DNA of 64,000 bases, taken from positions 29,381-93,380 of the forward strand of contig DATHUV010000143.1 of the NCBI GenBank assembly GCA_035461905.1, written 5' to 3'. The notes under the pieces were generated by a model. It was not told the DNA's origin. It was given only the letters and a program-made list of their open reading frames with translations, and searched no databases. A program made the translations under genes and the position numbers. Shown here one piece after another: positions 33,253 through 42,029 of this stretch; the first letter of the stretch is position 1; each line of letters begins with the position of its first letter. The DNA comes from SZUA-442 sp035461905. GTDB taxonomy: Bacteria > Actinomycetota > Acidimicrobiia > Spongiisociales > UBA5794.

Positions 33253-34515
33253 GTGGAACGCCAGGCACTCCTGTCCGCCTTTCTCGCAGGCGTGAAGGCA
33301 TGCGATCCTGCTTCCCTGATTCGGGATCATCTCTCGGAACGGTCCGGCACCATCGTGATCGGACACGGCGATGGCGGCGTCGGCTACGACGTGCGTCCGA
33401 GCGACGTGGTCGTCGTCGGTATCGGCAAGGCAGCTGTCGGGATGGCCGAGGCGGCGTGCTCGGTGACGGGAGCAGCGCGAGGTGTGGTCGTCACGGACCG
33501 TCCTTCGTCGAGCCCTCTTCGGGTCATCATCGGGGACCACCCGGTTCCCGGCGAGGCGAGCTGCGAAGCCGGTGCCGAGCTCGTCCGGTTCCTCTCGACC
33601 GTTGGTGCGGATGACCTTGTCATCTTCTGTGTATCCGGTGGTGGCTCGGCGCTCGTCGAGGTGCCCGTTCCGGGCGTCACCAGGGACGATGTCTCCGTGC
33701 TCAACGCGTCGCTCGTCACGAGCGGACTTGCGATCGAGGACATGAACGAGGTGAGGGCGGCAGTGAGCGCCATCAAAGCAGGAGGCATCCTCGACTTCAC
33801 TGCGGCACGGCGCGTCGTCACGCTCGTCCTGAGCGATCTGCCCCACGGCCCAGCTTCGGCGGTTGCGTCGGGACCGTCCATCCCGAGCGACCTCGGGAGC
33901 CGCGCCGGCCGGATCCTCGCGCACAGTGGCCTCGAGGTTCCGGATTCGGTTCGTGGGGCCATCGAACGCGGCCGCCCGAGGACCGCCACGGAGCGGGAAG
34001 GGATCGTGGTCGTCGTCGGATCGCCTCGTACCGCTGCAGCGGCGGCGGCGGCGGAGCTCGAAGCAGGTGGCGCCGTCGTCGATCTCGTGGAGGAACCGCT
34101 GGCAGGGAGTGTTCCGGAGGAGTTGGAACGGTTCGTCGCACGGATGGCGAACGGACGGGTCGTGGTGGCTGCTGGTGAATCGACGCTCGAGGTACGGGGA
34201 TCCGGCGTCGGGGGCCGGAACCAGCATGCGGCGCTGCTCGCAGCCGGGGTGCTCGACGGCACCGTCGGCACCTTCGGAGCCTTCGCGACGGACGGGAGGG
34301 ACGGGCCGACGACGGCCGCCGGTGCGATCGTCGACGCCGCCTCCATCTCGAGGATGCGCGCCCACGACGTGGACCCCGGAGGCGCCGTTGCGACGTTCGA
34401 CTCGCACCGTGCCCTGCAGGCGTCCGGGGACCTCGTGGAGACCGGACGGACCGGGACGAATGTCGCAGACCTCTGGATCGGGTCCGTCAGTCGATGGACC
34501 CGAGGAACTCCGTGA
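33253..34515 (+). CDS. Glycerate 2-kinase (MOFRL family)
   Basis: 420 residues from GTG at 33253, with AGGGAGG upstream. The two-domain DUF4147/MOFRL layout is clear. The N-terminal part has VVGIGKAAVGMAEAA, IGDHPVPGEAS and FCVSGGGSALVEVP. The C-terminal MOFRL domain has VVVAAGESTLEV, GGRNQHAALLAA and FATDGRDGPTTAAGAIVD. It phosphorylates glycerate to 2-phosphoglycerate, feeding glycolysis. Its last 29 bases overlap the convergent hydrolase gene. Confidence 0.9.
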   Translation: MERQALLSAFLAGVKACDPASLIRDHLSERSGTIVIGHGDGGVGYDVRPSDVVVVGIGKAAVGMAEAACSVTGAARGVVVTDRPSSSPLRVIIGDHPVPGEASCEAGAELVRFLSTVGADDLVIFCVSGGGSALVEVPVPGVTRDDVSVLNASLVTSGLAIEDMNEVRAAVSAIKAGGILDFTAARRVVTLVLSDLPHGPASAVASGPSIPSDLGSRAGRILAHSGLEVPDSVRGAIERGRPRTATEREGIVVVVGSPRTAAAAAAAELEAGGAVVDLVEEPLAGSVPEELERFVARMANGRVVVAAGESTLEVRGSGVGGRNQHAALLAAGVLDGTVGTFGAFATDGRDGPTTAAGAIVDAASISRMRAHDVDPGGAVATFDSHRALQASGDLVETGRTGTNVADLWIGSVSRWTRGTP

Positions 34516-35704
34516 TCGCAGCCTCGTAGGCCTCCGGCGCAAGGTTCCACGAGCGTGTGTGCCCGGCCGCCGTCGTCACCAGGGTGACGATGTCAGGCCG
34601 AAGTGAAGCCATCTCGGCGCTGGTCGAGTGGGGAACCGCCACGTCCTCGGTGCCGTGGAAGATCAGCATCGGCGCGTGGATGTTGTTCGTCTGGTCCAGA
34701 TAGTCGGTCGCCGCCCAGTCGACGTCGAATCGCCAGGTCGAGATCCACTTCGCGGCACTGGTGAGCACCTGTGGGAGCTTGACCGGAAGGAGCGGAAGCT
34801 CGGTGAGCGAGGCGCGGTAGTCGACGGAGTCGGTGAAGCTCAGCACAGGGGAATCGAGGATCACGGCGCGGGTGAAGTTCCTGAGCGGCGATTGTGTCAG
34901 GTAGCTCGCGATCATGGATCCTGCGTACGAGTATCCGACGAGGATGTGGTCGACGGCGCCATTCTCGTTCGCGTACCGAACCGCCCCTGCGACGTCTGAC
35001 CAATCCGTCTGTCCGTAGGTGTGGTACCCGGATGGATCCCTCGGCTGACCGACATCGTTGCGGTAGTTGATCACCAGGATGGGATATCCCTGCTCCCTGA
35101 GGACAGGGACGATTCGCAGTGCCTCCTCGAGCGTGCCCCCCTTGCCGTGGACGACGATTGCCCAGGTGTCGGAGGTTCCGGGGATGTACCAGGCCGGGAA
35201 CGACCCGATGTCCGACCGATACGTGACCATCTCGACCTCGACGCCGATGTCGTCCGGGCCCTGCCAGTAATAGACGTCGACTTTCGCGTCGGTCCCGACG
35301 GGCGGTACGGGCTGACCAGACTCGAGCGACCGGCGGTCCTCGAGCCCTTGCCCCGTCTCTGTCGACGAGATGAGCCCGCCGGAGCGTGCGTAGCCGTTCT
35401 CCCAGAGCAGGGCGCTGAGGCCCTCCTCTCCGGCCTGATCAGTCGAAGACGACCCGAGCAGTGTCACGGTCGAGGGGTCCGACGCGATGACCTCCCAATC
35501 GAGGCTTGCGGGCTCACTCGTGGGCGGCTCGAGTGCGCCTGACTCGATCTCTCCCGAGTAGTACCACGCGACCACGAGGAAGAGGGCGAGGATGATCACG
35601 CCCAAGATGGCGAGGAGGCGGATCATGCCGCCGAGGAGCGAGCCTCGCTTGAGGCGGGCGCGGGGCTCGCCCGGCGATGCCGTCTGACTGGTGCGCTTGC
35701 CCAT
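34487..35704 (-). CDS. Membrane-anchored alpha/beta hydrolase
   Basis: 405 residues, ATG with CTGGAGG upstream. A single hydrophobic helix at about 28-48 anchors the protein, leaving about 355 residues outside. The hydrolase core has VVHGKGGT, the nucleophile elbow GYSYAGS, a catalytic Asp in FHGTEDVAVP and His in AAGHTRSW. It resembles the BAAT/DUF-type prolyl-oligopeptidase-like hydrolases. The substrate is unknown. Its 3' end overlaps the glycerate kinase gene tail-to-tail. Confidence 0.83.
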   Translation of the reverse strand: MGKRTSQTASPGEPRARLKRGSLLGGMIRLLAILGVIILALFLVVAWYYSGEIESGALEPPTSEPASLDWEVIASDPSTVTLLGSSSTDQAGEEGLSALLWENGYARSGGLISSTETGQGLEDRRSLESGQPVPPVGTDAKVDVYYWQGPDDIGVEVEMVTYRSDIGSFPAWYIPGTSDTWAIVVHGKGGTLEEALRIVPVLREQGYPILVINYRNDVGQPRDPSGYHTYGQTDWSDVAGAVRYANENGAVDHILVGYSYAGSMIASYLTQSPLRNFTRAVILDSPVLSFTDSVDYRASLTELPLLPVKLPQVLTSAAKWISTWRFDVDWAATDYLDQTNNIHAPMLIFHGTEDVAVPHSTSAEMASLRPDIVTLVTTAAGHTRSWNLAPEAYEAAITEFLGSID

Positions 35705-35804
35705 CGAAGCCTCCAGGTACCTGGTCCAGCCACGCAGCGTAGTCCCGGGAGGACCACGCTCACAGTGTTCTTTCGCTCGCAGGTCCGCCCCACCAACGGA
35801 TCGT

Positions 35805-35810
35805 TACGAT
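35805..35810 (+). promoter_or_regulatory. -10 element (TACGAT), leaderless start of di-heme gene
   Basis: TACGAT ends 6 bases before GTG 35817. No ribosome site is seen. Confidence 0.5.
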
Positions 35811-35816
35811 GCCCCC

Positions 35817-37202
35817 GTGACTCGGCGCACCCGCATCGCCAAACTTCCCGTAGCCGGGTTCGCCATTGCCCTCGCCATCGGGGCGTGCTCGGGCGCCTCG
35901 TTCGGTGACTACGGCGTCGGTGCGGCGTTTCCGGGAGGCGAGGGCACCGTGACGAACTACGGACCCGGCGCATTCAGCCAGCCCGCGGCGAACCTCGATG
36001 CCGAGCATGTCGCACGTTTTCGGATCGGAGACGCGTTTTTCACCGAAGCGTGGGTTCCCGCCGGTGACAGTGGGGATGAACGGGACGGGCTCGGTCCGAC
36101 CTACCTCGCATCGTCGTGTGCGGCGTGCCATCCGGCGGACGGGAGGTCCGATGCGCCCGCAACGCCCGGATCTGCGAGTCGACCGATCCTGCGTTTTGCC
36201 GGCGGAGACGAGATGGTGCCACGGCTCGACGCGTACGGATTCCAGCTCCAGTCGGCGGCGATCGAAGGCGTACCCGCAGAGGCGCAGCTGCAGGTGTCGT
36301 GGCGGGAGCTGCCCGGTGCCTATCCCGATGGCACGCCGTACTCGCTCCGTGCGCCCATCATCGATGTCGACGGCGAGCAGTTCGGTTCGCTCGACGGACT
36401 CGTCGCAACCGGTGTGCGGGTCGGACCCGCCCTCATCGGCCTCGGACTCCTCGAGGCGATTCCCGAATCCGCGATCCGCGCCCTCGCCGACCCCGACGAT
36501 CGCGATGGAGACGGTGTCTCGGGAAGGGTCCACGTTGTCACCACCCTCGGCGGCGAGGTGGCCATCGGACGGTTCGGGCACAAAGCGAACATCGCCACGA
36601 TCGCGGATCAGACGGCGATCGCATACCTGCTCGACCTCGGTGTGACATCGCCGGCCCTCCCGGACGAGAACTGCCCGGTTCCCCAGGCTGCGTGCGCCGC
36701 AGCGGCGAGCGGTGGCTCTCCCGAAATCTCGGCCAGTCGCTTCGCTGATGTCGTCGTCTACGCCAGCACGCTCGCCGTGCCGGGTCGCCCGTCCGCCGGT
36801 GACGGGGGCGTCACTGAGGGCGAGGCGACCTTCACCGAGATCGGGTGCGCCGTGTGCCACGTCGCTCGTTGGGAGACGGGGGAGCATCCGATCGACGCGC
36901 TGGCGAATCAGACGATCTACCCGTACACCGACCTGCTCCTCCATGACATGGGATCCGGACTGTCAGATGGCCGAACGGACAGCCTGGCCGGACCGAGCGA
37001 GTGGCGGACCGCCCCGCTCTGGGGGCTCGGCCTGGTGCGGTCGGTCAACGCGAACGCGGGGTTCCTGCACGACGGGCGTGCGAGGACGATCGAGGAGGCG
37101 GTCCTGTGGCACGGTGGCGAGGGGATGGCGTCCCGTGATGCCTTCGTGGCACTCACGGCCGCGGACCGCCAACGCGTCATCCAGTTCCTGTCGTCCCTCT
37201 AG
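35817..37202 (+). CDS. Di-heme c-type lipoprotein, DUF1111 (thiol oxidoreductase-like) family
   Basis: 461 residues from GTG. The signal sequence ends in a lipobox (IGAC, Cys24), so the mature protein is lipid-anchored outside the membrane. Two heme-c sites are CAACH at 101-105 and CAVCH at about 344-348. Between them is a DDRDGDGVSGR calcium-loop-like segment typical of DUF1111 di-heme oxidoreductases, which are related to cytochrome c peroxidase/MauG. SVNANAGFLHDGRARTIEEAVLWHGGE is the conserved C-terminal block. Its cytochrome would need the Ccm machinery encoded at 48-54 kb. The substrate is unknown. Confidence 0.87.
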   Translation: MTRRTRIAKLPVAGFAIALAIGACSGASFGDYGVGAAFPGGEGTVTNYGPGAFSQPAANLDAEHVARFRIGDAFFTEAWVPAGDSGDERDGLGPTYLASSCAACHPADGRSDAPATPGSASRPILRFAGGDEMVPRLDAYGFQLQSAAIEGVPAEAQLQVSWRELPGAYPDGTPYSLRAPIIDVDGEQFGSLDGLVATGVRVGPALIGLGLLEAIPESAIRALADPDDRDGDGVSGRVHVVTTLGGEVAIGRFGHKANIATIADQTAIAYLLDLGVTSPALPDENCPVPQAACAAAASGGSPEISASRFADVVVYASTLAVPGRPSAGDGGVTEGEATFTEIGCAVCHVARWETGEHPIDALANQTIYPYTDLLLHDMGSGLSDGRTDSLAGPSEWRTAPLWGLGLVRSVNANAGFLHDGRARTIEEAVLWHGGEGMASRDAFVALTAADRQRVIQFLSSL

Positions 37203-37219
37203 TGCCCTCGCGAGGGCGC

Positions 37220-37225
37220 TAGCTT
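37220..37225 (+). promoter_or_regulatory. -10 element (TAGCTT), leaderless start
   Basis: TAGCTT ends 6 bases before ATG 37232. It lies in a small inverted repeat (CCCTCGCGAGGG, 37205-37216) that could also end the upstream transcript. Confidence 0.45.
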
Positions 37226-37231
37226 CCCGAC

Positions 37232-38083
37232 ATGGCTGGCCACCCGAACACCGGTTACTCGAGCATCACGGGCCTTGGGCGAAACCTGGATCCGGGGCTC
37301 ACGTCGAATCGGATCGCCGTCGGTGGCGGCGTGGTCGCCTTCGTGGTGATGGCAGGGCTCTCCTTCGTCCGCGACGACCTGACCCTGATCGGTGCCGTGT
37401 TCGCCGCCGTGGCGGTGTTCCTCGGGTGGGCGCTCGGACGCGAGCTGGAACCGGATCTGCCATCGATGGCGACGGTTTCGATGGTGATCAGCCTCATCTT
37501 CACCGTGTTCGTCGTTCCGTCGGCGATCGCCGTTGGCATCGCCCTGATCGCGATCCGCCTCGTCGCAGGGACAGTGGGTGCCTCCCTCAAGGCATTTGAC
37601 ATCCCTGTCCTCGTCGGTGTCGGGTTCCTCGCAGCCTCGGATCCCGCACTGTGGATCGTGGGTCTTGCCGCGGGTGCGTGGGTCTGGGCCGCGCCGGAGG
37701 TCGGGCCGCTTCGGAGGATCACGGCGGTTGCCTACGGCATCAGCGTGGTTGCAGGCCTCGGTCTCGCAGCGTGGCGGTTCTGGGGAACGGGCGACCTCTC
37801 CTTCGATGTCACACAGACGGCGTACGTCCTGGCCGCAGCAGCCGGCGCTGCGATGCTTGTTTCCGCTCGCCGGATCCAGGTCTCGTCCCTGTGCGACGCA
37901 GGCGATGCCGCGATCGACAGGGAACGGGTGCGCCTGGCCAGGGTCACCGTAGGCTCGATCCTCATGTGGGCGGCGATGGTCGGCGGTGTGGATGCGTTCT
38001 GGTCCCTCGGGCCGGTGTTCGCCGCCTTGCTCACCGCGGCGGTATATCGCGTATTCGTGCACCCGGCCTCGGTGCCGACCTGA
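37232..38083 (+). CDS. Multi-pass membrane protein, unknown family
   Basis: 283 residues with about eight hydrophobic helices starting near residue 28 (RIAVGGGVVAFVVMAGLSFV). There is a short polar N-terminus and a cytosolic-looking charged loop around residue 220 (RRIQVSSLCDAGDAAIDRERVRLARV). I recognise no family and see no catalytic motif. Its 3' end shares a stop-codon hairpin with the convergent Dabb gene. Confidence 0.65.
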   Translation: MAGHPNTGYSSITGLGRNLDPGLTSNRIAVGGGVVAFVVMAGLSFVRDDLTLIGAVFAAVAVFLGWALGRELEPDLPSMATVSMVISLIFTVFVVPSAIAVGIALIAIRLVAGTVGASLKAFDIPVLVGVGFLAASDPALWIVGLAAGAWVWAAPEVGPLRRITAVAYGISVVAGLGLAAWRFWGTGDLSFDVTQTAYVLAAAAGAAMLVSARRIQVSSLCDAGDAAIDRERVRLARVTVGSILMWAAMVGGVDAFWSLGPVFAALLTAAVYRVFVHPASVPT

Positions 38084-38103
38084 GGCTCTCGACGCGACTC
38101 AGG
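38079..38103. terminator. Short hairpin containing both convergent stop codons
   Basis: CCTGAG (38079-38084) pairs with CTCAGG (38098-38103) over a 13-base loop. The plus TGA and the minus stop lie within the arms. Confidence 0.45.
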
Positions 38104-38404
38104 ACGCGACCGGGGATGAGAATTGGACCCGTGCGAGGTTGGCGAGGATGGTGGTCACCGCGTCGCTGATGACCTCGAGGTGGGCCGGGTGACTCCCGTA
38201 GGCCTGGTAGTCGGTCGTCGACGCGAAGGTCGCGACGAGGCCGTAGTCCCAGCTCCCCTCCACGAGATCGAGGTCCCTCCCGTGGTGCAACGTGACGATC
38301 TCGGGGATGGCGATGGGGAGGGTGTCGAGCGCGTTCGAGAGCCTGTCCACGGCCTCGGGGGATGTCGAATCGTGGAAGCGGAAGACGACGGCATGGGTGA
38401 TCAT
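38099..38404 (-). CDS. Dabb-family (stress-responsive A/B barrel) protein
   Basis: 101 residues. ITHAVVFRFHDSTSPEAVDRL and the later HGRDLDLVEGSWDYGLVATF, then YQAYGSHPAHLEV, are the classic Dabb blocks. It forms a dimeric ferredoxin-like barrel. Family members range from plant stress proteins to polyketide cyclases such as olivetolic acid cyclase; no specific role can be assigned. It is translationally coupled to the HMG-CoA lyase by an ATGA overlap, suggesting an acyl-CoA-related task. Confidence 0.85.
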   Translation of the reverse strand: MITHAVVFRFHDSTSPEAVDRLSNALDTLPIAIPEIVTLHHGRDLDLVEGSWDYGLVATFASTTDYQAYGSHPAHLEVISDAVTTILANLARVQFSSPVAS

Positions 38405-39306
38405 GGGGAGCCTCCGGGGAACCCCGAAACCCTCGCCTGGGCGGATGGCACGGGTGATCCGAGGATCGTCGAGAGCTCATGGGAGACGCCGATGAGCGAA
38501 GGCAGGGAGATGCCGTGCTCGAAACCTGCGCGATCGAGCATGTAGACGAGGTCGTCGGTCGCGATGTTCCCCGTGGCGCCCGGTGCGAATGGGCATCCAC
38601 CGATGCCACCGACGGATGCATCGAGGACGGTTATCCCGCTCTGGATGGCCGCGAATGCGTTTGCGATGCCGGTGTTGCGGGTGTCGTGGAAGTGAACCCG
38701 CAAGGGGATGTCGCCTGTGACCTGGCGGACTGCTTCGATCCGCTCGGCGACCGACCAGGGATCCCCGACCCCGATCGTGTCCGCGAGGCCGATTTCGTCG
38801 ACCCCCGTCGCCGCGACACGCTCGGCCACGTCGACCACATGCCCAATCGGGACCTCTCCCTCGAACGGGCATCCCCACGCAACCCCGATCACCGCAGACA
38901 CACGGACACGATCGCTTGCGGCCTCTGACACGACCGAGGCGAGGACATCGAGGGACTCCTCGGTGGTGGCGCCCTGGTTCTTTCGATTGAACGTCTCGGT
39001 CGCCATGATCGGCATGTTGACCTCATCGACACCGGTTGTCCTCGCCCGCTGCCAACCGCGCTCGTTCATCACCAGGCCGATATACGAGACATCGGGGGAT
39101 CGGTCGATCCCCGCCATGACCGCCTCGGCATCGGCCATCTGGGGGACGTGGCCCGGGTGGGCGAATGAGACGACCTCGATGCGACGGACACCCGATGCCA
39201 CGAGATGGTCGATGAGGAGCAGTTTCTCCTCCGTGGTGAGCATGGTCGCCTCGTTCTGGAGGCCGTCGCGCGGGCCCACCTCGACGATCTCGATCCGGTC
39301 CTTCAC
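38401..39306 (-). CDS. Hydroxymethylglutaryl-CoA lyase
   Basis: 301 residues from GTG at 39306, with GAGAGGGA upstream. It cleaves HMG-CoA to acetyl-CoA and acetoacetate, the last step of leucine breakdown. The TIM-barrel signature starts VEVGPRDGLQNE. Metal and substrate residues appear in VHFHDTRNTG. The catalytic loop GGIGGCPFAPGATGN holds the essential Cys. Length is normal for bacterial enzymes. Other leucine-pathway genes are not adjacent. Confidence 0.92.
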   Translation of the reverse strand: MKDRIEIVEVGPRDGLQNEATMLTTEEKLLLIDHLVASGVRRIEVVSFAHPGHVPQMADAEAVMAGIDRSPDVSYIGLVMNERGWQRARTTGVDEVNMPIMATETFNRKNQGATTEESLDVLASVVSEAASDRVRVSAVIGVAWGCPFEGEVPIGHVVDVAERVAATGVDEIGLADTIGVGDPWSVAERIEAVRQVTGDIPLRVHFHDTRNTGIANAFAAIQSGITVLDASVGGIGGCPFAPGATGNIATDDLVYMLDRAGFEHGISLPSLIGVSHELSTILGSPVPSAQARVSGFPGGSP

Positions 39307-39436
39307 AGTGTCCCTCTCATGATCGTGCCGCTCTCACCGCTGATCCGCCGCTGTGGCCGCACGATACCGTCGGAGGGTCCGCGAACCGGACGCCCTCGCA
39401 CCGGTACGCTCCCGCCACGACGAGGAGATACTGCGC

Positions 39437-39934
39437 ATGGCGGTCGATTCGAGGACCTTCAAGGATCTCATGGCCCGCGTCGCCCAGACGGTCACGATCG
39501 TGACCATCCCTGGCGATGACGGCCCTGCGGGCCTGACCGTGTCGGCGTTCACATCGGTGTCTGCCGAGCCCCCGATCGTCCTCGTGTGCATCGACAAGAA
39601 GGCGTCGACGCTCGGACACTTCCTCGACGGTCATGCCTTCACCGTGAACATCATGCCCCGCGGCACCGGCGACGTGGCCATGCTGTTCGCAACGAGGGGA
39701 GCCGACCGATTCGGGACCGTGGGATGGCACGAGGTCGAGGGTTCGGGTCCGATCCTCGATGGGGCCTTCGAGGCGATGGTGTGCCGAATCATCGAACGGA
39801 CGGAGATGGGCGACCACTGGGTCATCTACGGTGCGGTCGAGGAGGCATTCGGGCCTGCGGAGATGTCGGCCGACGGTGTTGAGGACCCCCTCGTGTGGCT
39901 CCATAGGGGCTTCGTCCACACCGAACCGGACTGA
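39437..39934 (+). CDS. Flavin reductase-like FMN-binding protein
   Basis: 165 residues, ATG with GAGGAG upstream. LMARVAQTVTIVTI, GLTVSAFTSVSAEPPIVLVCIDKKAS and HAFTVNIMPRGTGDVAMLFA are the flavin-reductase split-barrel blocks. ...HWVIYGAVEEAF and PLVWLHRGF complete it. These enzymes supply reduced FMN/FAD to monooxygenases. No oxygenase partner is adjacent. The protein is divergent from the HMG-CoA lyase gene. Confidence 0.87.
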   Translation: MAVDSRTFKDLMARVAQTVTIVTIPGDDGPAGLTVSAFTSVSAEPPIVLVCIDKKASTLGHFLDGHAFTVNIMPRGTGDVAMLFATRGADRFGTVGWHEVEGSGPILDGAFEAMVCRIIERTEMGDHWVIYGAVEEAFGPAEMSADGVEDPLVWLHRGFVHTEPD

Positions 39935-39959
39935 AGCCGGGCCGTTCGGCGCGGTTCAG
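39931..39959. terminator. Hairpin containing both convergent stop codons
   Basis: CTGAA (39931-39935) pairs with TTCAG (39955-39959). Inside, CCG/CGG and GCCG-TT-CGGC extend the stem with small bulges. Both stop codons of the convergent flavin reductase and aldehyde dehydrogenase genes are in the outer arms. Confidence 0.6.
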
Positions 39960-41461
39960 ATACCGCCCCTTCCGAGGTTGATCCACGTGGTCTTGGTCTG
40001 CGTGTACTTGTCGATCGCCTGGAGCGACTTGTCCTTGCCGCCGAACCCCGACTCCTTGTAGCCGCCGAAGGGGGCGACGATGCCGGACGTGTCGAAGTTG
40101 TTCACCCACACGGTCCCGGCCCGGAGGTCCCGTGCGAGTGTGTGGGCCCGTCCGAGGTTGGACGTCCAGATGGCGGCCGACAAGCCATAGGAGGTGTCGT
40201 TCGCGATCGCGAGCGCATGGTCGTTGTCGTCGAACGGGATGATGGCGAGGACGGGCCCGAAGATCTCCTCGCGAGCGATCGTCATGTCGTTCGACACGTC
40301 GGCGAAGACCGTCGGCTCGACGAAGTACCCTCCCGTTTCCGTGCGGGTCCGGGCTCCGCCCGCGACCAACGTGGCACCCTCCTCGGCGCCCCGCTCGATG
40401 TACCCCATGACCCTCGACAGTTGCTGCTCGCTGACGATCGGCCCTGCCTTGGTCGCTGGGTCGAGGGGATCTCCCGGCATCCATGATGCGGAACCAGCGG
40501 CGACCCGCTCGACGACCTCGTCGTAGATCGGTCGTTCGACCATGAGCCGGGAACCCGCGATGCACATCTCGCCTGTGTTCCAGAAGATCGAGAAACCGAC
40601 GGCCGAGATCGCGAAATCGAGATCGGGCGCATCCGCAAAGATGATGTTCGGCGTTTTCCCTCCGGTCTCTGCCGACACACGCTTCATGTTGGAGGTGCCT
40701 GAGTAGGTCAGGAAACGCTTGCCGACCGCCGTGGAGCCCGTGAAGGCAACGGCGTCGACATCGGGGTGTACCCCGAGCGCCCTGCCTGCGGTCTCACCGA
40801 AGCCGGGGACGACGTTGAGTACCCCCGGGGGGATACCGGCCTCGAGGGCCAGTTCACCGATCCTCAGTGCGCTGAGGGGTGACTGTTCGGCAGGCTTGTG
40901 CACGACGCTGTTGCCCGCCATGAGGGCGGGTGCGAGCTTCCATGAGCTGATCATGAGCGGGAAGTTCCACGGTGTGACGGCGCCCACGACGCCAACCGGC
41001 TCCCTGGTGATGAGGCCAAGTGCGTCCGGTCCTGTCGGAGCGATGTCGTCGTACAGCTTGTCGGAGGCCTCCCCATACCAGCGGTACGTCATCATCGCCT
41101 GCTCGACGTCGACCCTCCTCGAGTAGCGGACCGGCTTTCCGACGTCGAGCGTCTCGAGGAGCTGGAGCTCGGTCGCATTGGCCTCGATGAGGTCGGCAAG
41201 GCGCATGAGTACCTCGCCTCGCTCCCGTGGGGACCTTCGCGACCATGCGTTGTCGTCGAATGCGGTCCTCGCGGCGCCGACCGCCGCGTCGACATCGGCT
41301 TCGTCGGCTTCGGCAACCTCTGTGATCACTTCGCCGGTCGCGGGATTGACCGTCTGGAACCTCCTCCCGGTGGCCGCCTCGCGCCACGTTCCTCCAATGA
41401 GGAGGTCGCGTCGTGGGTCGATGTCGCCTGCGGCGCGTGTCCAGTCCTCGAGGGTCTCCAC
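39956..41461 (-). CDS. NAD(P)-dependent aldehyde dehydrogenase
   Basis: 501 residues from GTG at 41461, with AGGGG upstream; the frame extends further 5' but would overlap the neighbouring gene. The fold markers are VTPWNFPLMISSWKLAPALMAG, GSTAVGKRF, the general-base Glu in SAETGGKTPN and the catalytic Cys in NTGEMCIAGSR. EEIFGPVLAIIPF and PFGGYKESGFGG close the list. It is closest in style to the betaine/aminoaldehyde/phenylacetaldehyde group. An aldehyde from aromatic or amine catabolism is plausible; the substrate is not determinable. Confidence 0.9.
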   Translation of the reverse strand: METLEDWTRAAGDIDPRRDLLIGGTWREAATGRRFQTVNPATGEVITEVAEADEADVDAAVGAARTAFDDNAWSRRSPRERGEVLMRLADLIEANATELQLLETLDVGKPVRYSRRVDVEQAMMTYRWYGEASDKLYDDIAPTGPDALGLITREPVGVVGAVTPWNFPLMISSWKLAPALMAGNSVVHKPAEQSPLSALRIGELALEAGIPPGVLNVVPGFGETAGRALGVHPDVDAVAFTGSTAVGKRFLTYSGTSNMKRVSAETGGKTPNIIFADAPDLDFAISAVGFSIFWNTGEMCIAGSRLMVERPIYDEVVERVAAGSASWMPGDPLDPATKAGPIVSEQQLSRVMGYIERGAEEGATLVAGGARTRTETGGYFVEPTVFADVSNDMTIAREEIFGPVLAIIPFDDNDHALAIANDTSYGLSAAIWTSNLGRAHTLARDLRAGTVWVNNFDTSGIVAPFGGYKESGFGGKDKSLQAIDKYTQTKTTWINLGRGGI

Positions 41462-41462
41462 C

Positions 41463-41915
41463 TCAGCCCCTTTGCTCGTGTATCCGATGCCACCGCAGGT
41501 GGATCGTCGCGTCCCTGTCATTCCCGACTCCGAGGTCGGACAGTTCGAGGTCCACCGTTCCGTCGTCGTTCGTGATCCAACCGATGTGCCTCACCTGTGT
41601 GCCGCCCACCCAATCGGGGAAGAGGCTGAGGTCGACGTGGTGGTGGACCTGATCACCGACGATCTCGTACGTCCCCGCATACGACAGGTACCCGGCGGCC
41701 GCCGATGCTCGCTCCATGGCGGTCGCCTCGTTGAAGCTGCGCGTTCCGATCTCCGGACGGTTCGCCCTCATGAGCGTCGCCACCATCCGGCCCTCGTCCG
41801 TGTAGGTGATGACCCCGGTCGCCTTGCCACCGAAGGGGCGCGTCTCGCGTCCACCGTTGAGCCTGACCGTCCAATCGACGAGTCTCCAGCTCCCTACGAG
41901 GTCATGCGCCTGCAT
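41463..41915 (-). CDS. Lipocalin-like domain protein
   Basis: 150 residues. LVGSWRLVDWTVRLNGGRETRPFGG followed by GVITYTDEGRMVATLMRANRP matches the lipocalin-like family found in fungal and actinobacterial catabolic clusters. AGTYEIVGDQVHHHVDLSLFPDWVG carries the conserved His-rich strand. There is no signal peptide. It ends one base before the aldehyde dehydrogenase GTG, so the two are probably an operon. Confidence 0.83.
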   Translation of the reverse strand: MQAHDLVGSWRLVDWTVRLNGGRETRPFGGKATGVITYTDEGRMVATLMRANRPEIGTRSFNEATAMERASAAAGYLSYAGTYEIVGDQVHHHVDLSLFPDWVGGTQVRHIGWITNDDGTVDLELSDLGVGNDRDATIHLRWHRIHEQRG

Positions 41916-42029
41916 CGGCTCCTCTCCTGACGATCGCGCGGAGCCGCCAGCCTAGATCGCCTCACGACGACAGACCGGAGTCGCACCTACCATCCGTTGC
42001 TCCAGGGGCTCTGTGACGCCGGAGGCAGC

